Origin: Streptomyces sp. WAC08241
GTDB taxonomy: Bacteria; Actinomycetota; Actinomycetes; Streptomycetales; Streptomycetaceae
Length of the DNA: 64,000 nt
Reading direction: 5' to 3'
Assembly (NCBI GenBank): GCA_007858575.1
Contig: CP042279.1
Location: 3,038,001 to 3,102,000 of the forward strand
Position numbers and translations under genes: made by a program
The notes under the pieces: model-generated
The model's database searches: none
Seen by the model: the letters and a program-made list of their open reading frames with translations, nothing else
What the model was told of the DNA's origin: nothing
Shown here: positions 1 to 8,956 of the stretch, piece by piece
Layout of the letters: each line of letters begins with the position of its first letter
Position numbering within the stretch: position 1 is the first letter of the stretch

Positions 1-1046
1 TCTCGCTCCCCAACCGTGGAGGCGGACGACGCTCCTGCCAGAACGTCTCCCTGGAGCGCAGCACCCATGCACCGCCGCACCGTTCTACAGGTCGCCACGA
101 CGGCCGGTCTGGCCGCCGCCCTGCCGGCACTCCACCACGCACCTCAACCCGCCCGGATCACCGCCTCGTACGTCGACCGGCTCCACGAGCGCACCACCCG
201 CCTCCGCCGCCTCGACGACGTCCTCGGCGGTGGCGACACCTGCCGCGTCTACCTCGGTGAGGTCCAGCGCACCAAGGCCCTCCTCGCCCGCGGCTCCTTC
301 ACCGGCACCGACGTCCGCACCCGCCTGACCGGCCTCCTCGCCGAGCAGGCCCAACAGGCCGGATGGGCCTTCTTCGACGGCGGGCACCCGAAGGAGGCGG
401 CGGCCCTGTACGAGGAGAGCCGCCTCTACGCCCGCGAGGCAGGGGACGCGGACCTGTACGGCAACAGCCTCGCGTTCCTCGCCTACAAGACGCTTCCCGA
501 CGACCGGCATACGGCGGTCGCCTTCGCCCGCGACTCCTGCGAGACCATCACCGCCCGCACGCCGGCAACCGTCCGCGCCCTGTTGTACGAGCGCCTGGCG
601 TGGGCGTGCGCCGTCGACGGACAGGCCGGAGGCACGGAGGCCGCCCTCGTCGCCGCCCGGGAGTCCCTCGACGACGCGCAGGACGGCGAGCCGCAACCCG
701 ACTGGTCCGTCTGGGTCGACCGGACGGAGCTCGGCATCATGACCGGCCGCTGCTGGACCGAGCTCCGCCGCCCCTGCGCGCCGTCCCTGTGCTCGTCGAC
801 TCCCTCGGCCGGTACTCCGACGAGCACACCCGCGACAAGGCCCTGTATCTGTCGTGGCTCGCGGAGGCCTTCCTCACCGCGGGCGAGGTCGAGCAGGCCG
901 CCGCGACGACCGGCCGCGCGTTCGAGCTTGCGACCGGCGTCGCGTCGATCCGGCCCATGCAGCGGATCACCCCGCTCGTCGACGAGCTCCGCGTCCACGC
1001 GGAACTGCCCGCCGTCCGCGAGCTCCTGGAACTCGCCGCCGGTTAG
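1..1046 (+). CDS. XRE-family-type transcriptional regulator, C-terminal part (cut by window start)
   Basis: The frame is open at the left edge, so the N-terminal helix-turn-helix that this family normally has lies outside the window. What remains is an alpha-helical, tetratricopeptide-like sensory region with paired helices such as EEAAALYEESRLYAREAGD-type repeats and a twin-arginine-looking stretch MHRRTVLQVA that, in such regulators, is an internal linker and not a secretion signal. A run of C at about 771-774 is one base short. Reading on in the next frame gives VPVLVDSLGRYSDEH and ends at the TAG at 1044-1046. The gene converges on cutA and the two stop codons overlap. The assignment to a regulator rests on resemblance to Streptomyces proteins with an HTH followed by such repeats. 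The ligand is unknown. Confidence 0.6.
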
Positions 1047-1374
1047 GCCCCAGCCCCGGTGACGGAGTCGCGGACCCACTCCGCGCACCGGGGCGCGGCG
1101 AACTTCACCGGCACCGCGCACAGCTCCGGGTTGTCCCAGGGGTGCCGCTCGAGGAGGTCGGCCTCGAGTGCCGGATACTGCGCCTCGGTCGTCTTGAAGA
1201 GCACCTGCCACTCCTCGCCGGTCCCGTACTCCCCAGGTGCCAGTACACAGAGGTGACGGGCCCGATGATCTGCGCCCCGGCGGCGAGCCGCTTCTCGACC
1301 GCCGGGCCCGCGAGCGCGACCGCTTCCTCCCGGGTCGCCGTGGCCGTAGATACCTGCACGATGTTGTCGGTCAT
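1043..1374 (-). CDS. cutA: Divalent cation tolerance protein CutA
   Basis: A small trimeric cytosolic protein of about 109 residues, the usual CutA length. It starts MTDNIVQVSTATATREEA and continues through AAGAQIIGPVTSVYWHLG. It then needs a frame change at 1233-1236 (four C on the plus strand where five are expected), after which EYGTGEEWQVLFKT and HPWDNPELCAVPV follow. These match the CutA core and its C-terminal strand. The stop codon overlaps that of the convergent regulator gene by three bases. CutA proteins bind copper and other divalent metals, but the physiological role outside enterobacteria is uncertain. The family assignment is firm and the frameshift is most likely a sequencing error. 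Confidence 0.88.
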
Positions 1375-1758
1375 GATCGGAACCCTAACCAGCGGTCCCG
1401 GACGTCAACAGGTCCCCATCGGGCTCGAAGGGTTCCGCCTCCCGGACTCCGGCATATGGGAGAAGTCCAAGAGGAGCGCTCGGATCATCCCCAGGAACCA
1501 GAGTCAGTACATCGACCGTTCGGCGAAGCTGATGGAGCCGAAGTGCCAGTCGGCCCGGGAGCTGATCATCCCCATGTTCCTCGCGGACCTGCTGCACCAG
1601 CCCGTCAACGGGATTCGCCCCATGCGGGGTCTTACAGGCATGACCCGCACGGCCTCGTCATGCCGTCAAGGTCTGGCTGGACGAGGAGGGCGGCCCCGAA
1701 GCGCGCAACGAGCACTTCGGGGGTCTGAGCAAATCCCACCCATGTAGGCGTTGAACCG
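1375..1758. other. Intergenic stretch without a supported gene
   Basis: About 380 bases between cutA and the acyl-CoA dehydrogenase. Base composition is visibly less GC-rich and codon use is not Streptomyces-like in any frame. A short protein-like string, VKVWLDEEGGPEARNEHFG, can be read near 1668-1725 but has a stop just upstream and no start. It could be the end of a decayed gene. Confidence 0.4.
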
Positions 1759-2909
1759 CTACTTCTCCGCGACCGCGAGCCCCCGGCTGATCACCAACCG
1801 CTGGATCTGGTTCGTGCCCTCGAAGATCTGCATGATCTTGGCCTCGCGCATGTAGCGCTCCACCGGGAAGTCCCGGGTGTAGCCGTAGCCGCCGAGGACC
1901 TGGACCGCGTCCGTGGTGACCTTCATGGCCGTGTCGGTGGCGATGAGTTTGGCCGCGCTGGCCTGGCGGCCGAAGGGGCGGCCGAGGTCGCGGCGGCGGG
2001 CCGCGTCCAGGTAGGTGGCGCGGGCCGCGTCGACGGCGGCGGCCATGTCGGCGAGCAGGAAGCCGAGGCCCTGGTGGTCGACGATCCGGCGGCCGAAGGT
2101 GGTGCGCTCGTTGGCGTACGCGACGGCGGTGTCCAGGGCGGCCTGGGCGAGGCCCGTGGCGCAGGCGGCGATGCCGAGGCGGCCGTTGTCGAGGGCGCTG
2201 AAGGCGATCTGGAGGCCCTGGCCCTCCTCGCCGACGAGGCGGTCCTCCTCCAGGAGGGCGCCGTCCCAGTAGGCGGCGGTGGTGGGGACGGCCTGGAGGC
2301 CCATCTTGCGCTCGGGCGCGCCGAAGGTGAGGCCCTCGGTGGTGCCGGGGCCAGGAAGCAGGAGACGCCGTGGCTGCCGGGGGCCGTACGGGCGAAGAGG
2401 GCGTAGAAGCCGGCCCGGCCGCCGTGGGTGATCCAGGCCTTGGTGCCGGTGACGCGGTACCCGCCGCCGTCCTCCTGCCGCTCCGCCTTGCAGCTCAGGG
2501 CGGCTGCGTCGGAGCCGGCCTGCGGCTCGGAGAGGCTGTAGCCGCCGACGGTCCGGCCCTCCAGCATCGCGGGCAGCCAGCGCTCCTTCTGCTCCGGCGT
2601 GCCGAAGGCGTGCAGGGGTGGCAGGCCAGGGTGTGGACGCTGGTGGCGACGGCCACGGCCGCCCAGCGCGCGGCCAGTTCCTCCAGGACCTGGAGGTAGA
2701 CCTCGTACGGCTGGCCCCCGCCGCCGTACTCCTCGGGGTACGCGAGACCCAGGAGCCCGCCTCGCCGAGGGTCGCGAAGAGCCCCTCGGGATAGGTCTCG
2801 GCGGCCTCGTGCTCGTCCACCCGGGGGAGAGCTCCTTGTCGGCGATCTCCCGGGTGAGGGCGATGAGGTCCGCGGCTTCGGGGGTGGGAAGCAGGCGGTC
2901 GACATCCAT
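1759..2909 (-). CDS. Acyl-CoA dehydrogenase
   Basis: An FAD-dependent acyl-CoA dehydrogenase of about 383 residues, the normal length, which oxidises an acyl-CoA to the enoyl-CoA and passes electrons to ETF. The start is MDVDRLLPTPEAADLIALTR at 2909. The central SLSEPQAGSDAAAL and GTKAWITHGG segments form the FAD/substrate pocket. The C-terminal half has GGYGYTRDFPVERYMREAKI and IFEGTNQIQRLVISR, the latter holding the catalytic-glutamate region. The frame changes about four times (near 2818, 2757, 2620 and 2350), each at a shortened G/C run. The gene is divergent from a TetR regulator, with a palindrome between them that probably controls both. The exact acyl chain (short/branched or medium) cannot be told from sequence alone. 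Confidence 0.9.
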
Positions 2910-2932
2910 GGCGACTCCAGCGGCGCGCAAAG

Positions 2933-2960
2933 TGGTACTGGGGAGGGTACTCCAGTACCG
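2933..2960. promoter_or_regulatory. Palindromic operator between acyl-CoA dehydrogenase and TetR gene
   Basis: GGTACT-CC-AGTACC (2946-2959) is a perfect inverted repeat 37 bases upstream of the dehydrogenase start. An extra half site GGTACTG lies at 2933-2939. The spacing and the divergent TetR gene suggest an operator for that repressor, which is an inference. Confidence 0.6.
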
Positions 2961-3071
2961 GTCAGAGTAGCGCAGCAGCGGTCTGCCGCAACCCCTGGAG
3001 CCGTACCGCACGCACCGGCACCGCGCGCGTGGGGCCCCGGCCCTCCGGGCGCGGCCTGGAATACTGGCCGG

Positions 3072-3677
3072 GTGATCGAGACCTCCGCCGCCGACACCCC
3101 GCACCTGACGGGTCGCGGAGCGGCACGCCGTTCCGCCCTCTTCGAGGAGCTCGTCGCCCTCCTCGTCGGCGAGGGCTTCGCCGGTCTGACGCTCGACGAC
3201 CTCGCCGCCCGGCTGCACTGCTCGAAGCGGACCCTGTACGGCCTGGCCGGCAGCAAGGAGCAGCTCGTCCGGGCGGCGGTCGTGCACTTCTTCCGGCGCG
3301 CCACGGCCCGGGTCGAGGCCGTCCTCGCCGCCGCCACCGGGCCCGCCGAGCGGCTCGCCGCCTACCTGCGGGCCGTCTCGGCCGAACTGGCTCCGGTCTC
3401 ACCGCAGTTCTTCGACGACGTGGCGGCCTTCGAACCGGCGGCCGAGGTGTACGAGCGCAACACGCGCGCGGCCGCCGGGCGGGTCCAGCAGCTCATCGAG
3501 GAGGGCGTGCGGGCCGGGGTCTTCCGCGAGGTGCACGTGACCTTCGCCGCCGACGTCATCTCCTCGGTCATGGTCCGCATCCAGCGGCGCCAGGTCGCCG
3601 CCGCGACCGGCCTCGCCGACGCGGAGGCGTACGACCAGCTCGCCGAACTCCTCCTCAGCGGCCTCCGGAAGGCCTGA
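3072..3677 (+). CDS. TetR/AcrR family transcriptional regulator
   Basis: A 201-residue TetR-type repressor starting at GTG. Residues about 15-65 form the HTH domain, with LTLDDLAARLHCSKRTLYGLAGSKEQ covering helices 2-3 and the start of helix 4. The rest is an all-helical ligand domain containing ISSVMVRIQRRQV. The frame is intact. The gene is divergent from the acyl-CoA dehydrogenase with 162 bases between the starts, so it most likely represses that gene and itself and is released by an acyl-CoA or a related metabolite. The ligand is an inference from the neighbour. Confidence 0.9.
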   Translation: MIETSAADTPHLTGRGAARRSALFEELVALLVGEGFAGLTLDDLAARLHCSKRTLYGLAGSKEQLVRAAVVHFFRRATARVEAVLAAATGPAERLAAYLRAVSAELAPVSPQFFDDVAAFEPAAEVYERNTRAAAGRVQQLIEEGVRAGVFREVHVTFAADVISSVMVRIQRRQVAAATGLADAEAYDQLAELLLSGLRKA

Positions 3678-3937
3678 TCCCGCTCCCCCGAGAAGATCCC
3701 GGCACCCCGCCCCCGGCGAGGCCCCGCATGGAGCACAACCGTGCCGCCCTCAGTACCCGTGCCGTCCTCGCCCCCACCGGCCGCCCCGCCCTCCGTCTCC
3801 GTGTTCGGGAAGTGAAGGCGGCCGGGCCCCGATTCACTTATCTCACGTCATGACTTAAAGCTAAAGATAAAGGCGCCCCTCGGGCCCTCACGGCGGTATG
3901 TTGCGGTCAGGACTATTCCACCAGGGGCCCAGTGACC

Positions 3938-5245
3938 ATGCGGAACGGACGCACCGTCCGTGACCTGCGGCGCGAGAACCGCACCGCCGTCCTCCAGCGC
4001 CTGTACTTCGACGGGCCGATGAGCCGCTTCTCGCTGGGCCCGGCGACCGGGCTGAGCTCCGGCTCGGTCAGCAACGTGGTCGCCGAACTCGTCGCGGAGG
4101 GCCTGGTCGAGGAGGCGGGCAGCGTCGACTCGGCCGGCGGGCGCCCCCGTACCCTGCTCCGGGTCTCCCCCGGCAGCGGTTTCATGATCGGCGTCGACGT
4201 CGGCGAGACCCGGATCAGGATTGAGCTGTTCGACCTCGCCCTCACCGAACTCGCGCGCACCGAGCGCCCGTTGGCCGTGGACAGCCCGCATCCGCACGAC
4301 CGGTACGAGGTCGGGGTCGTCGTCGGCCACCTCCGGGACGGCATCGCGGAGGTGCTGCGGACCGCCGGCGTACCCGCCGAGCAGCTCCTCGGCGTCGGCG
4401 TCGGCGTGCCCGGCATCGTGGCCCGCACCCCGGAGGACGGCGCGGTCGTGCACGGCCAGACCATCGACTGGGACGCCGTCCCCTGGAGCGGCTGCTGCGC
4501 GAGAGCGTGGAGCTCCCGGCCTCGGTGCCGTACTGGATCGACAACGGCGCCAAGACCCTCGGCCAGGCCGAGATGTGGTTCGGCGCCGGGCGCGGCGCCC
4601 GCAGCGCCGTCGTCGTGCTCTTCGGCTCCGGCGTCGGCGCCTGCGTCGTCACCGACCCGACGGGGCCGGGGCGGGCGGTCGAATGGGGCCATCTGAAGGT
4701 GCGGGTACGGGGCCGCCGCTGCCGTTGCGGCGCCCTGGGCTGTCTGGAGGCGTACGCGGGCGCGGAAGCGCTCCTGGAGCGCTGGCGCGAGGCGGGCGGG
4801 CGGCCGCCGGAGGGCGCGGACGAGGAGACGGCCCTCACCGCCATGCTCGCCGCCGCGTACCCCGCCGAAGCCGGCACTCCCCGGACGCCACCGCGCTCGC
4901 CGTCCTGGAGGAGACCGCCGAGTTCCTCGGCGCCGGATTCGCCGACCTGATCAACCTCTTCCAGCCCGAGCGCATCCTCGTCGGCGGCTGGGCCGGCCTC
5001 CAGCTCGGCGCTCCCTTCCTGGAGGCGGTCGAGGGTACGCCCGGGAGTACGCCCTGACGTACCCGGCGGCCCGCGTGGAGATCGGCCTGGGCACGCTGGG
5101 CCCGGACGCGGTCACGGTCGGCGCGGCGATCCTGCCGCTCGCGGACTTCTTCGCCCGGGGCGGACGGCGGGCCGAGACCGGGGCCGAGACCGCCGGGGAG
5201 CAGCCGGCGTGGGCGACGACCGTACGGGAGCGGACGGCGCACTGA
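3938..5245 (+). CDS. ROK family transcriptional regulator (sugar-responsive)
   Basis: A two-domain ROK repressor of about 435 residues. A winged helix at residues about 5-80 (RLYFDGPMSRFSLGPATGLSS and SVSNVVAELVAEGLVEE) is followed by a ROK/hexokinase fold with the phosphate-loop segment MIGVDVGETRIRIELFD. The zinc-binding ROK signature CRCGALGCLEAYAG lies near residue 270. Frames change near 4487 (CCCC for an expected CCCCC), 4875 and 5035, with continuous family sequence across each. The stop is TGA at 5243-5245. Start choice: ATG 3938 or the GTG two codons upstream, both behind a GGGG Shine-Dalgarno. ROK regulators sense sugars or sugar phosphates. No sugar gene is adjacent, so the target is unknown. 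The MFS gene downstream is convergent. Confidence 0.87.
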
Positions 5246-5312
5246 GCCGGCGGCGCACCGGGCCGGAGGCACATTGAGACGGCGGCGCACCGGGCCGGAG
5301 GCCCCGTGGAGA
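5246..5312. repeat. Short direct repeat between convergent genes
   Basis: The sequence CGGCGGCGCACCGGGCCGGA occurs twice about 32 bases apart in the gap between the ROK gene and the MFS gene. It is probably a local duplication without known role. Confidence 0.5.
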
Positions 5313-5328
5313 TCATGCCCCGAGCCGG

Positions 5329-6575
5329 TCAGGCCCGGCGGGCGGGGAAGCCGTGGGTGCGCGCCGCGACGACCACGGCCGCCACGGGGACTAGGAGGAT
5401 CGGCACGCTCCAGGGGAGCGCCCCGGTGCCGAACGCGTCGAGGAGGAGGCCGCCGACCACCCCGCCGCCCGCCATCGCGACGTTCCAGAGGGTGACCAGC
5501 ATCGCCTGCGCCGCGTCGGCCTGTCCGCCGCCCGCGTCGCCCGCGTCGCCCGCCGCCGTCTGGAGCAGGGTCGGCACGCCGCCCCAGCCGAGTCCCCAGA
5601 GGACCACCGCCCCGTACACGAGCGCGGGTGACTGCGCGAACAGCGCCAGGACGACGCCGGCCACCGCGACGAGCAGGGTGCCGGTGATCATCAGGCGCGC
5701 AGCCGGCGGTTGATCAGGGCGCCGACGGCCCAGGTGCCTGTCAGCGAGGCGCCGCCGAAGACCAGGAGGACGGCGTCGGCCCGGCCGCCCATCCCGAGCC
5801 GGTCGAGGAAGGCGGCGATGTACGTGTAGAGGAGGGTGTGGGCGAGGACGAAGACGAGGGTGACGGTGAGGACGGGGGCGACGCCGGGCACCTTGAGCGC
5901 CCCGAGCATCGACGGCGAGGAGCCCTTCTCCGGGCGGTGCCCCGGGTGGTCCGGGACGGCGGCCGGGATCCAGGCGAGGAGGACGAGCGTCAGGCCGGTC
6001 ATCACGAGGAAGGCGGTCTGCCAGCCGGTGACCTTGCCGACGAACGTCCCGGCGGGCACGCCGAGGGAGAGCGCGACGGGGATGCCCGCCATGGCCACCG
6101 CGACGGCCCTGCCCTGGAGGTGCGCGGGGGCCATCCGCCGGGCGTATCCGGCGAGCAGCGCCCACGCCAGGCCCGCCGCGACCCCCGCGGCGAACCGGGC
6201 CGCCATGGTCAGCGGGTAGGAGGTGGAGAGCGCCGTCACGGTGTTGGCGACGGCGAATCCGGCCATCGCGGTCAGCAGGAGCCGGCGGCGGCGCCATCCC
6301 GCGGTCGCGGTGGAGAGCGGGATGGCGGTGAGCACGGTGCCGAGGGCATAGACCGTCACCGTCTGGCCGGCGGCGGACTCGCCGACGCCCAGGTCACGCC
6401 CATCGCCGGCAGCAGTCCGGCGGGCAGGGTCTCGGTGAGGCTCGTGATGAACACGGCGGTCGTCAGGGCGAGCAGCGCCGCCAGGGGCAACTTGCCTTCG
6501 GCGGAACGGGTTTCGGCCCGCCGGGGAGCGGGTGCGGGGCCGCGCGAGGGCCCCTGGTCAGATCGGTGCGCGACA
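5329..6575 (-). CDS. MFS transporter (DHA1-type drug/sugar efflux)
   Basis: A 12-helix major facilitator of about 415 residues. The N-terminal helix is LPLAALLALTTAVFITSLTE followed by PAGLLPAMG, a signature of AraJ-like exporters. ARFAAGVAAGLAWALLAGYARR (helix 4, motif B/C region) and a C-terminal half with LVYGAVVLWGLGWGGVPTLL follow. Frames change near 6520, 6398 and 5700. The start is taken as ATG 6575 because it lies just downstream of a MerR-type promoter. The frame right after it is disturbed, so the first 25 residues are uncertain. The MerR gene is divergent 84 bases away and is the likely activator. The substrate is unknown. Confidence 0.85.
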
Positions 6576-6584
6576 TGGCAGCAT

Positions 6585-6615
6585 GCTCGAACCCTTCCAC
6601 TGGTGTGAAGGTCAA
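6585..6615 (-). promoter_or_regulatory. MerR-type promoter for the MFS gene
   Basis: On the minus strand a TTGACC -35 element (6615-6610) is followed by a near-perfect dyad CCTTCAC-ACCA-GTGGAAGG that fills the spacer to a poor -10 about 19 bases away. An over-long spacer holding a dyad is how MerR regulators work. The predicted transcript starts almost at the MFS ATG, so the mRNA may be leaderless. Confidence 0.6.
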
Positions 6616-6659
6616 GCGGGATCCGGAAAGGCGCGGGAGCGTCACGGGAGGACGGGGCC

Positions 6660-7058
6660 GTGCGGATCGGGGAGCTGTCGGAACGCACCGGTGTCTCCCG
6701 CCGGATGCTGCGGTACTACGAGGAGCAGGAGCTGATCGCCTCCCGGCGGTGCGCCAACGGCTACCGCGACTACCCCGAGCCCTGTGTGGACCGCGTCCAG
6801 CAGGTGCGCGGGCTGCTCGACGCCGGCCTCTCGACACAGACGATCCGCAGGATCCTGCCCTGTCTCGGGCCGCCCGGCCGCATCGACATCCCGAACCCGA
6901 CGCCGGAGACGATCGCGCTCCTGGAGCTGGAGTGCGCGCGCATGTCGGAGCGGATCGGCCGACTGACCCGCAACCGGGACGCCATGACCGCCTACCTCGC
7001 GGAGGTCAGGAAGGCGGCCCCGGCCGAAACCGCCGAAACCGCCGAACCGGCCGCCTGA
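6660..7058 (+). CDS. MerR family transcriptional regulator
   Basis: A 132-residue regulator starting at GTG. Residues 1-70 are the MerR winged helix (MRIGELSERTGVSRRMLRYY, then YRDYPEPCVDRVQQVRGLLD). A dimerising helix follows (TPETIALLELECARMSERIG), and a short tail of repeated AET units. The effector region is too short for a metal or large drug-binding domain and has no conserved cysteine pair, so a small-molecule or unknown signal is likely. It is divergent from the MFS exporter with a long-spacer promoter between them, which makes it the probable activator of that exporter. The frame is intact. Confidence 0.9.
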   Translation: MRIGELSERTGVSRRMLRYYEEQELIASRRCANGYRDYPEPCVDRVQQVRGLLDAGLSTQTIRRILPCLGPPGRIDIPNPTPETIALLELECARMSERIGRLTRNRDAMTAYLAEVRKAAPAETAETAEPAA

Positions 7059-7117
7059 CGCCCCGCGCGTCTCCTTGGCCGGGGCGGCTCGGGCGATCCG
7101 GCCGGCGAACGATCCGG

Positions 7118-7477
7118 TCAGGCGGGGGCGAAGAGGTCCCCGGGGGCGTCGTCCAGGACGAAGCCGTTGTCGAAGCGGACGCGGACCGTCGTGCGGAGCT
7201 TCCGTTCCTGATGGGCGGTCCAGGCGGGTTCCAGGGCGGCGACCTGTTCTTCGAGCCGCCCCCTGCTGGCCGGGGGCATCTGGTGGCCGAAGTCGTCCAG
7301 GAGGGACGTGAGCCGTTCGTACTCGCGCACCTCCGGGCCCTGGGGACGGTCCTCGTCCACCACCCGCTCGACGGTGCCCTCGGCGCCCGCCGCCAGGGCC
7401 AGGAACCCGGCCCCGGTGCCCGTCTGCGCCGCGGGTCCGCCGGCCGGGACGACCTCGCCGGCCAGTCGGAGGTCCAC
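7118..7477 (-). CDS. Conserved hypothetical protein (119 aa)
   Basis: An intact reading frame with typical codon use. The protein is acidic and soluble, with a helical middle (EYERLTSLLDDFGHQMPPAS) and a C-terminal strand region KLRTTVRVRFDNGFVLDDAP. No domain is recognised. The start is GTG at 7477. It stands alone between the MerR gene and the csbD-like gene, facing the MerR gene. The function is unknown. Confidence 0.7.
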   Translation of the reverse strand: MDLRLAGEVVPAGGPAAQTGTGAGFLALAAGAEGTVERVVDEDRPQGPEVREYERLTSLLDDFGHQMPPASRGRLEEQVAALEPAWTAHQERKLRTTVRVRFDNGFVLDDAPGDLFAPA

Positions 7478-7598
7478 CGCAAGCCGTACCCGCCGGCCCT
7501 CTTTTCAGCATCGTCGGTCCTTCGTCCTCGGGATGGTCGGGCCGTACATACGCGCGCGTGGCCCGGGCCGATTATCGCGGGCCGGGGCCCGGGACCCC

Positions 7599-7623
7599 GT
7601 TTCGGGGGCCGGTTCGCGGTTAT
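7599..7623 (+). promoter_or_regulatory. Possible SigB-type promoter of the csbD-like gene
   Basis: GTTTC, 14 bases, then GGTTAT lies about 50 bases upstream of the CsbD start and resembles the general-stress SigB consensus of Streptomyces (GNNT...GGGTAT). CsbD genes belong to such regulons. One position departs from consensus, so this is tentative. Confidence 0.35.
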
Positions 7624-7674
7624 GCGGCCTATCAGCAAGGCAATGGTTTTCCAGGTTCTCGGAGAGGAGCCACG

Positions 7675-7848
7675 ATGTCCGGCAACGAGAAGATGAAGGC
7701 CAAGGGCGAGCAGGTCAAGGGCGCGATCAAGGAGAACACGGGTCGCGCGCTCGGGAACGAGCGGATGGCCGGCGAGGGTCGCGCCGAGCGGGCCAAGGGC
7801 GACGCCCGGGAGGCCAAGGAGAAGACAAAGGACGCCTTCAAGCACTGA
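7675..7848 (+). CDS. CsbD family stress-response protein
   Basis: A 57-residue, highly charged, probably disordered protein. MSGNEKMKAKGEQVKGAIKE followed by GRALGNERMAGEGRAERAKG is the CsbD repeat pattern, and the length is typical. The start at ATG 7675 is fixed by the GGAGAGGAG ribosome site; longer in-frame extensions upstream are not protein-like. CsbD proteins are induced by general stress through SigB-type sigma factors, and their molecular action is unknown. The frame is intact and the gene is monocistronic. Confidence 0.93.
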   Translation: MSGNEKMKAKGEQVKGAIKENTGRALGNERMAGEGRAERAKGDAREAKEKTKDAFKH

Positions 7849-7960
7849 CCTCCGGGTCGGCACCGCCGCGGCCCCCGGCCCCTCTGGGGCCGGGGCGCGG
7901 CGCGTGCGGAGCCGGGCGGGTCGTGACGAGGGGTCGGACGTGAGGGAGGGAGGGGCCCGG

Positions 7961-8675
7961 ATGGGATCCATCGGGGAGGACAGGGGGCCGGTCCGGCGCG
8001 GTCCCGTGGCGAGCGGGCGCGATCTGGTGCTCGCGATAGGGCTCGCGGGGACGTGCGTGGGCGGTCTGGCCTCTTCTTCAAGACGGCCGAGGCGGCCGGG
8101 AACCGCGGTTCGGGGTGCCGGCCGCCCTCCTGGTGGCGTTCGCCGCCCTCGGGGCGCTGGCCGTCGGCCTCGCGCTGGTCAGGAGGGGCGCGGCGCCCGC
8201 CAGGGGCCGCCAGGCCCTCCGTACGGCCGTCGCCGCGCCGGTCCCGGAGGTGCCCGACATCGGGCCGGGGGCGCTGGACCACACGGCGGTGGACCCCGAC
8301 GGCTTCGAGCACACGGTCGCCGCGCTGTGCGCGCGGGACGGCTGCTCGCCGGTGGAGGTGGTCGGCGGCGCGGGCGACCTGGGCGCCGACGTGATCGCGA
8401 CGACCGTGGACGGGCGGCGCGTGGTGCTCCAGTGCAAGCAGTACGCGGAGGACCACCGGGTGGGGTCCCAGGACCTCCAGCGGTTCGGCGGCACCTGCTT
8501 CACCGTGCACGAGGCCGACGTGGCCGTGCTCGTGACCACCAGTTCGATCACCGCGCCGGCCGCCGAGTACGCCGCCACCTGCGGGATCGTGTGTGTGGAC
8601 GGCGAGGGCCTGGCCGCCTGGACGGACCAGCTCGCGCCTCCCCCGTGGGAGGCGCTTCCGGTGGACCCGGTCTGA
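7961..8675 (+). CDS. Membrane-anchored Mrr-type restriction endonuclease-like protein
   Basis: About 238 residues. Two N-terminal membrane helices (DLVLAIGLAGTCVGGLAL and ALLVAFAALGALAVGLALV) are followed by an Mrr_cat nuclease domain with DGFEHTVAALCARDG, GDLGADVIA and VVLQCKQYAED. These supply the conserved D and the QxK active-site motif, so the nuclease looks catalytically competent. GG-S-D-Q-type helix QDLQRFGGTCFTVHEADVAV and TTSSITAPAAEYA follow as in the family. Two short G/C runs (near 8070 and 8112) break the frame between the helices. The start ATG 7961 follows GGGAGGGAGG. No methyltransferase lies nearby, so this is not a classic restriction system. A role in degrading foreign or damaged DNA at the membrane is inferred. 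Confidence 0.82.
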
Positions 8676-8700
8676 GCGGCGGGGTCGCCCTTTCGCTCCC

Positions 8701-8740
8701 GGCCCGCCCGGACAGGCCCTTGGCCGTGTCCGGGCGGGCC
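8701..8740 (+). terminator. Stem-loop terminator after the Mrr-like gene
   Basis: GGCCCGCCCGGACA and its perfect complement (14-bp stem, 12-base loop) start 25 bases after the stop. There is no U tract, as is usual in Streptomyces. It can serve both this gene and the convergent glutamate-synthase-like gene. Confidence 0.75.
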
Positions 8741-8956
8741 GTTCGCGCAGTCGGCCCGGACACGGATCCGGCGAGGGCGGCCGAACCGGTCCCTTCCAGG
8801 ACGCGGGTCGGACGACCGGTGCTTTCAGGTGAGTTCGGTCCGCCGTCGAGTCGGCACATCGCGTCGGCCGCCCTCGCCCTCGTGGGCGCCGAGCCGACCG
8901 GACGGTCTCCGGTGATCAGGGTGATCAGACGGAGAAGCGGTCGGGATCGGCGGACT

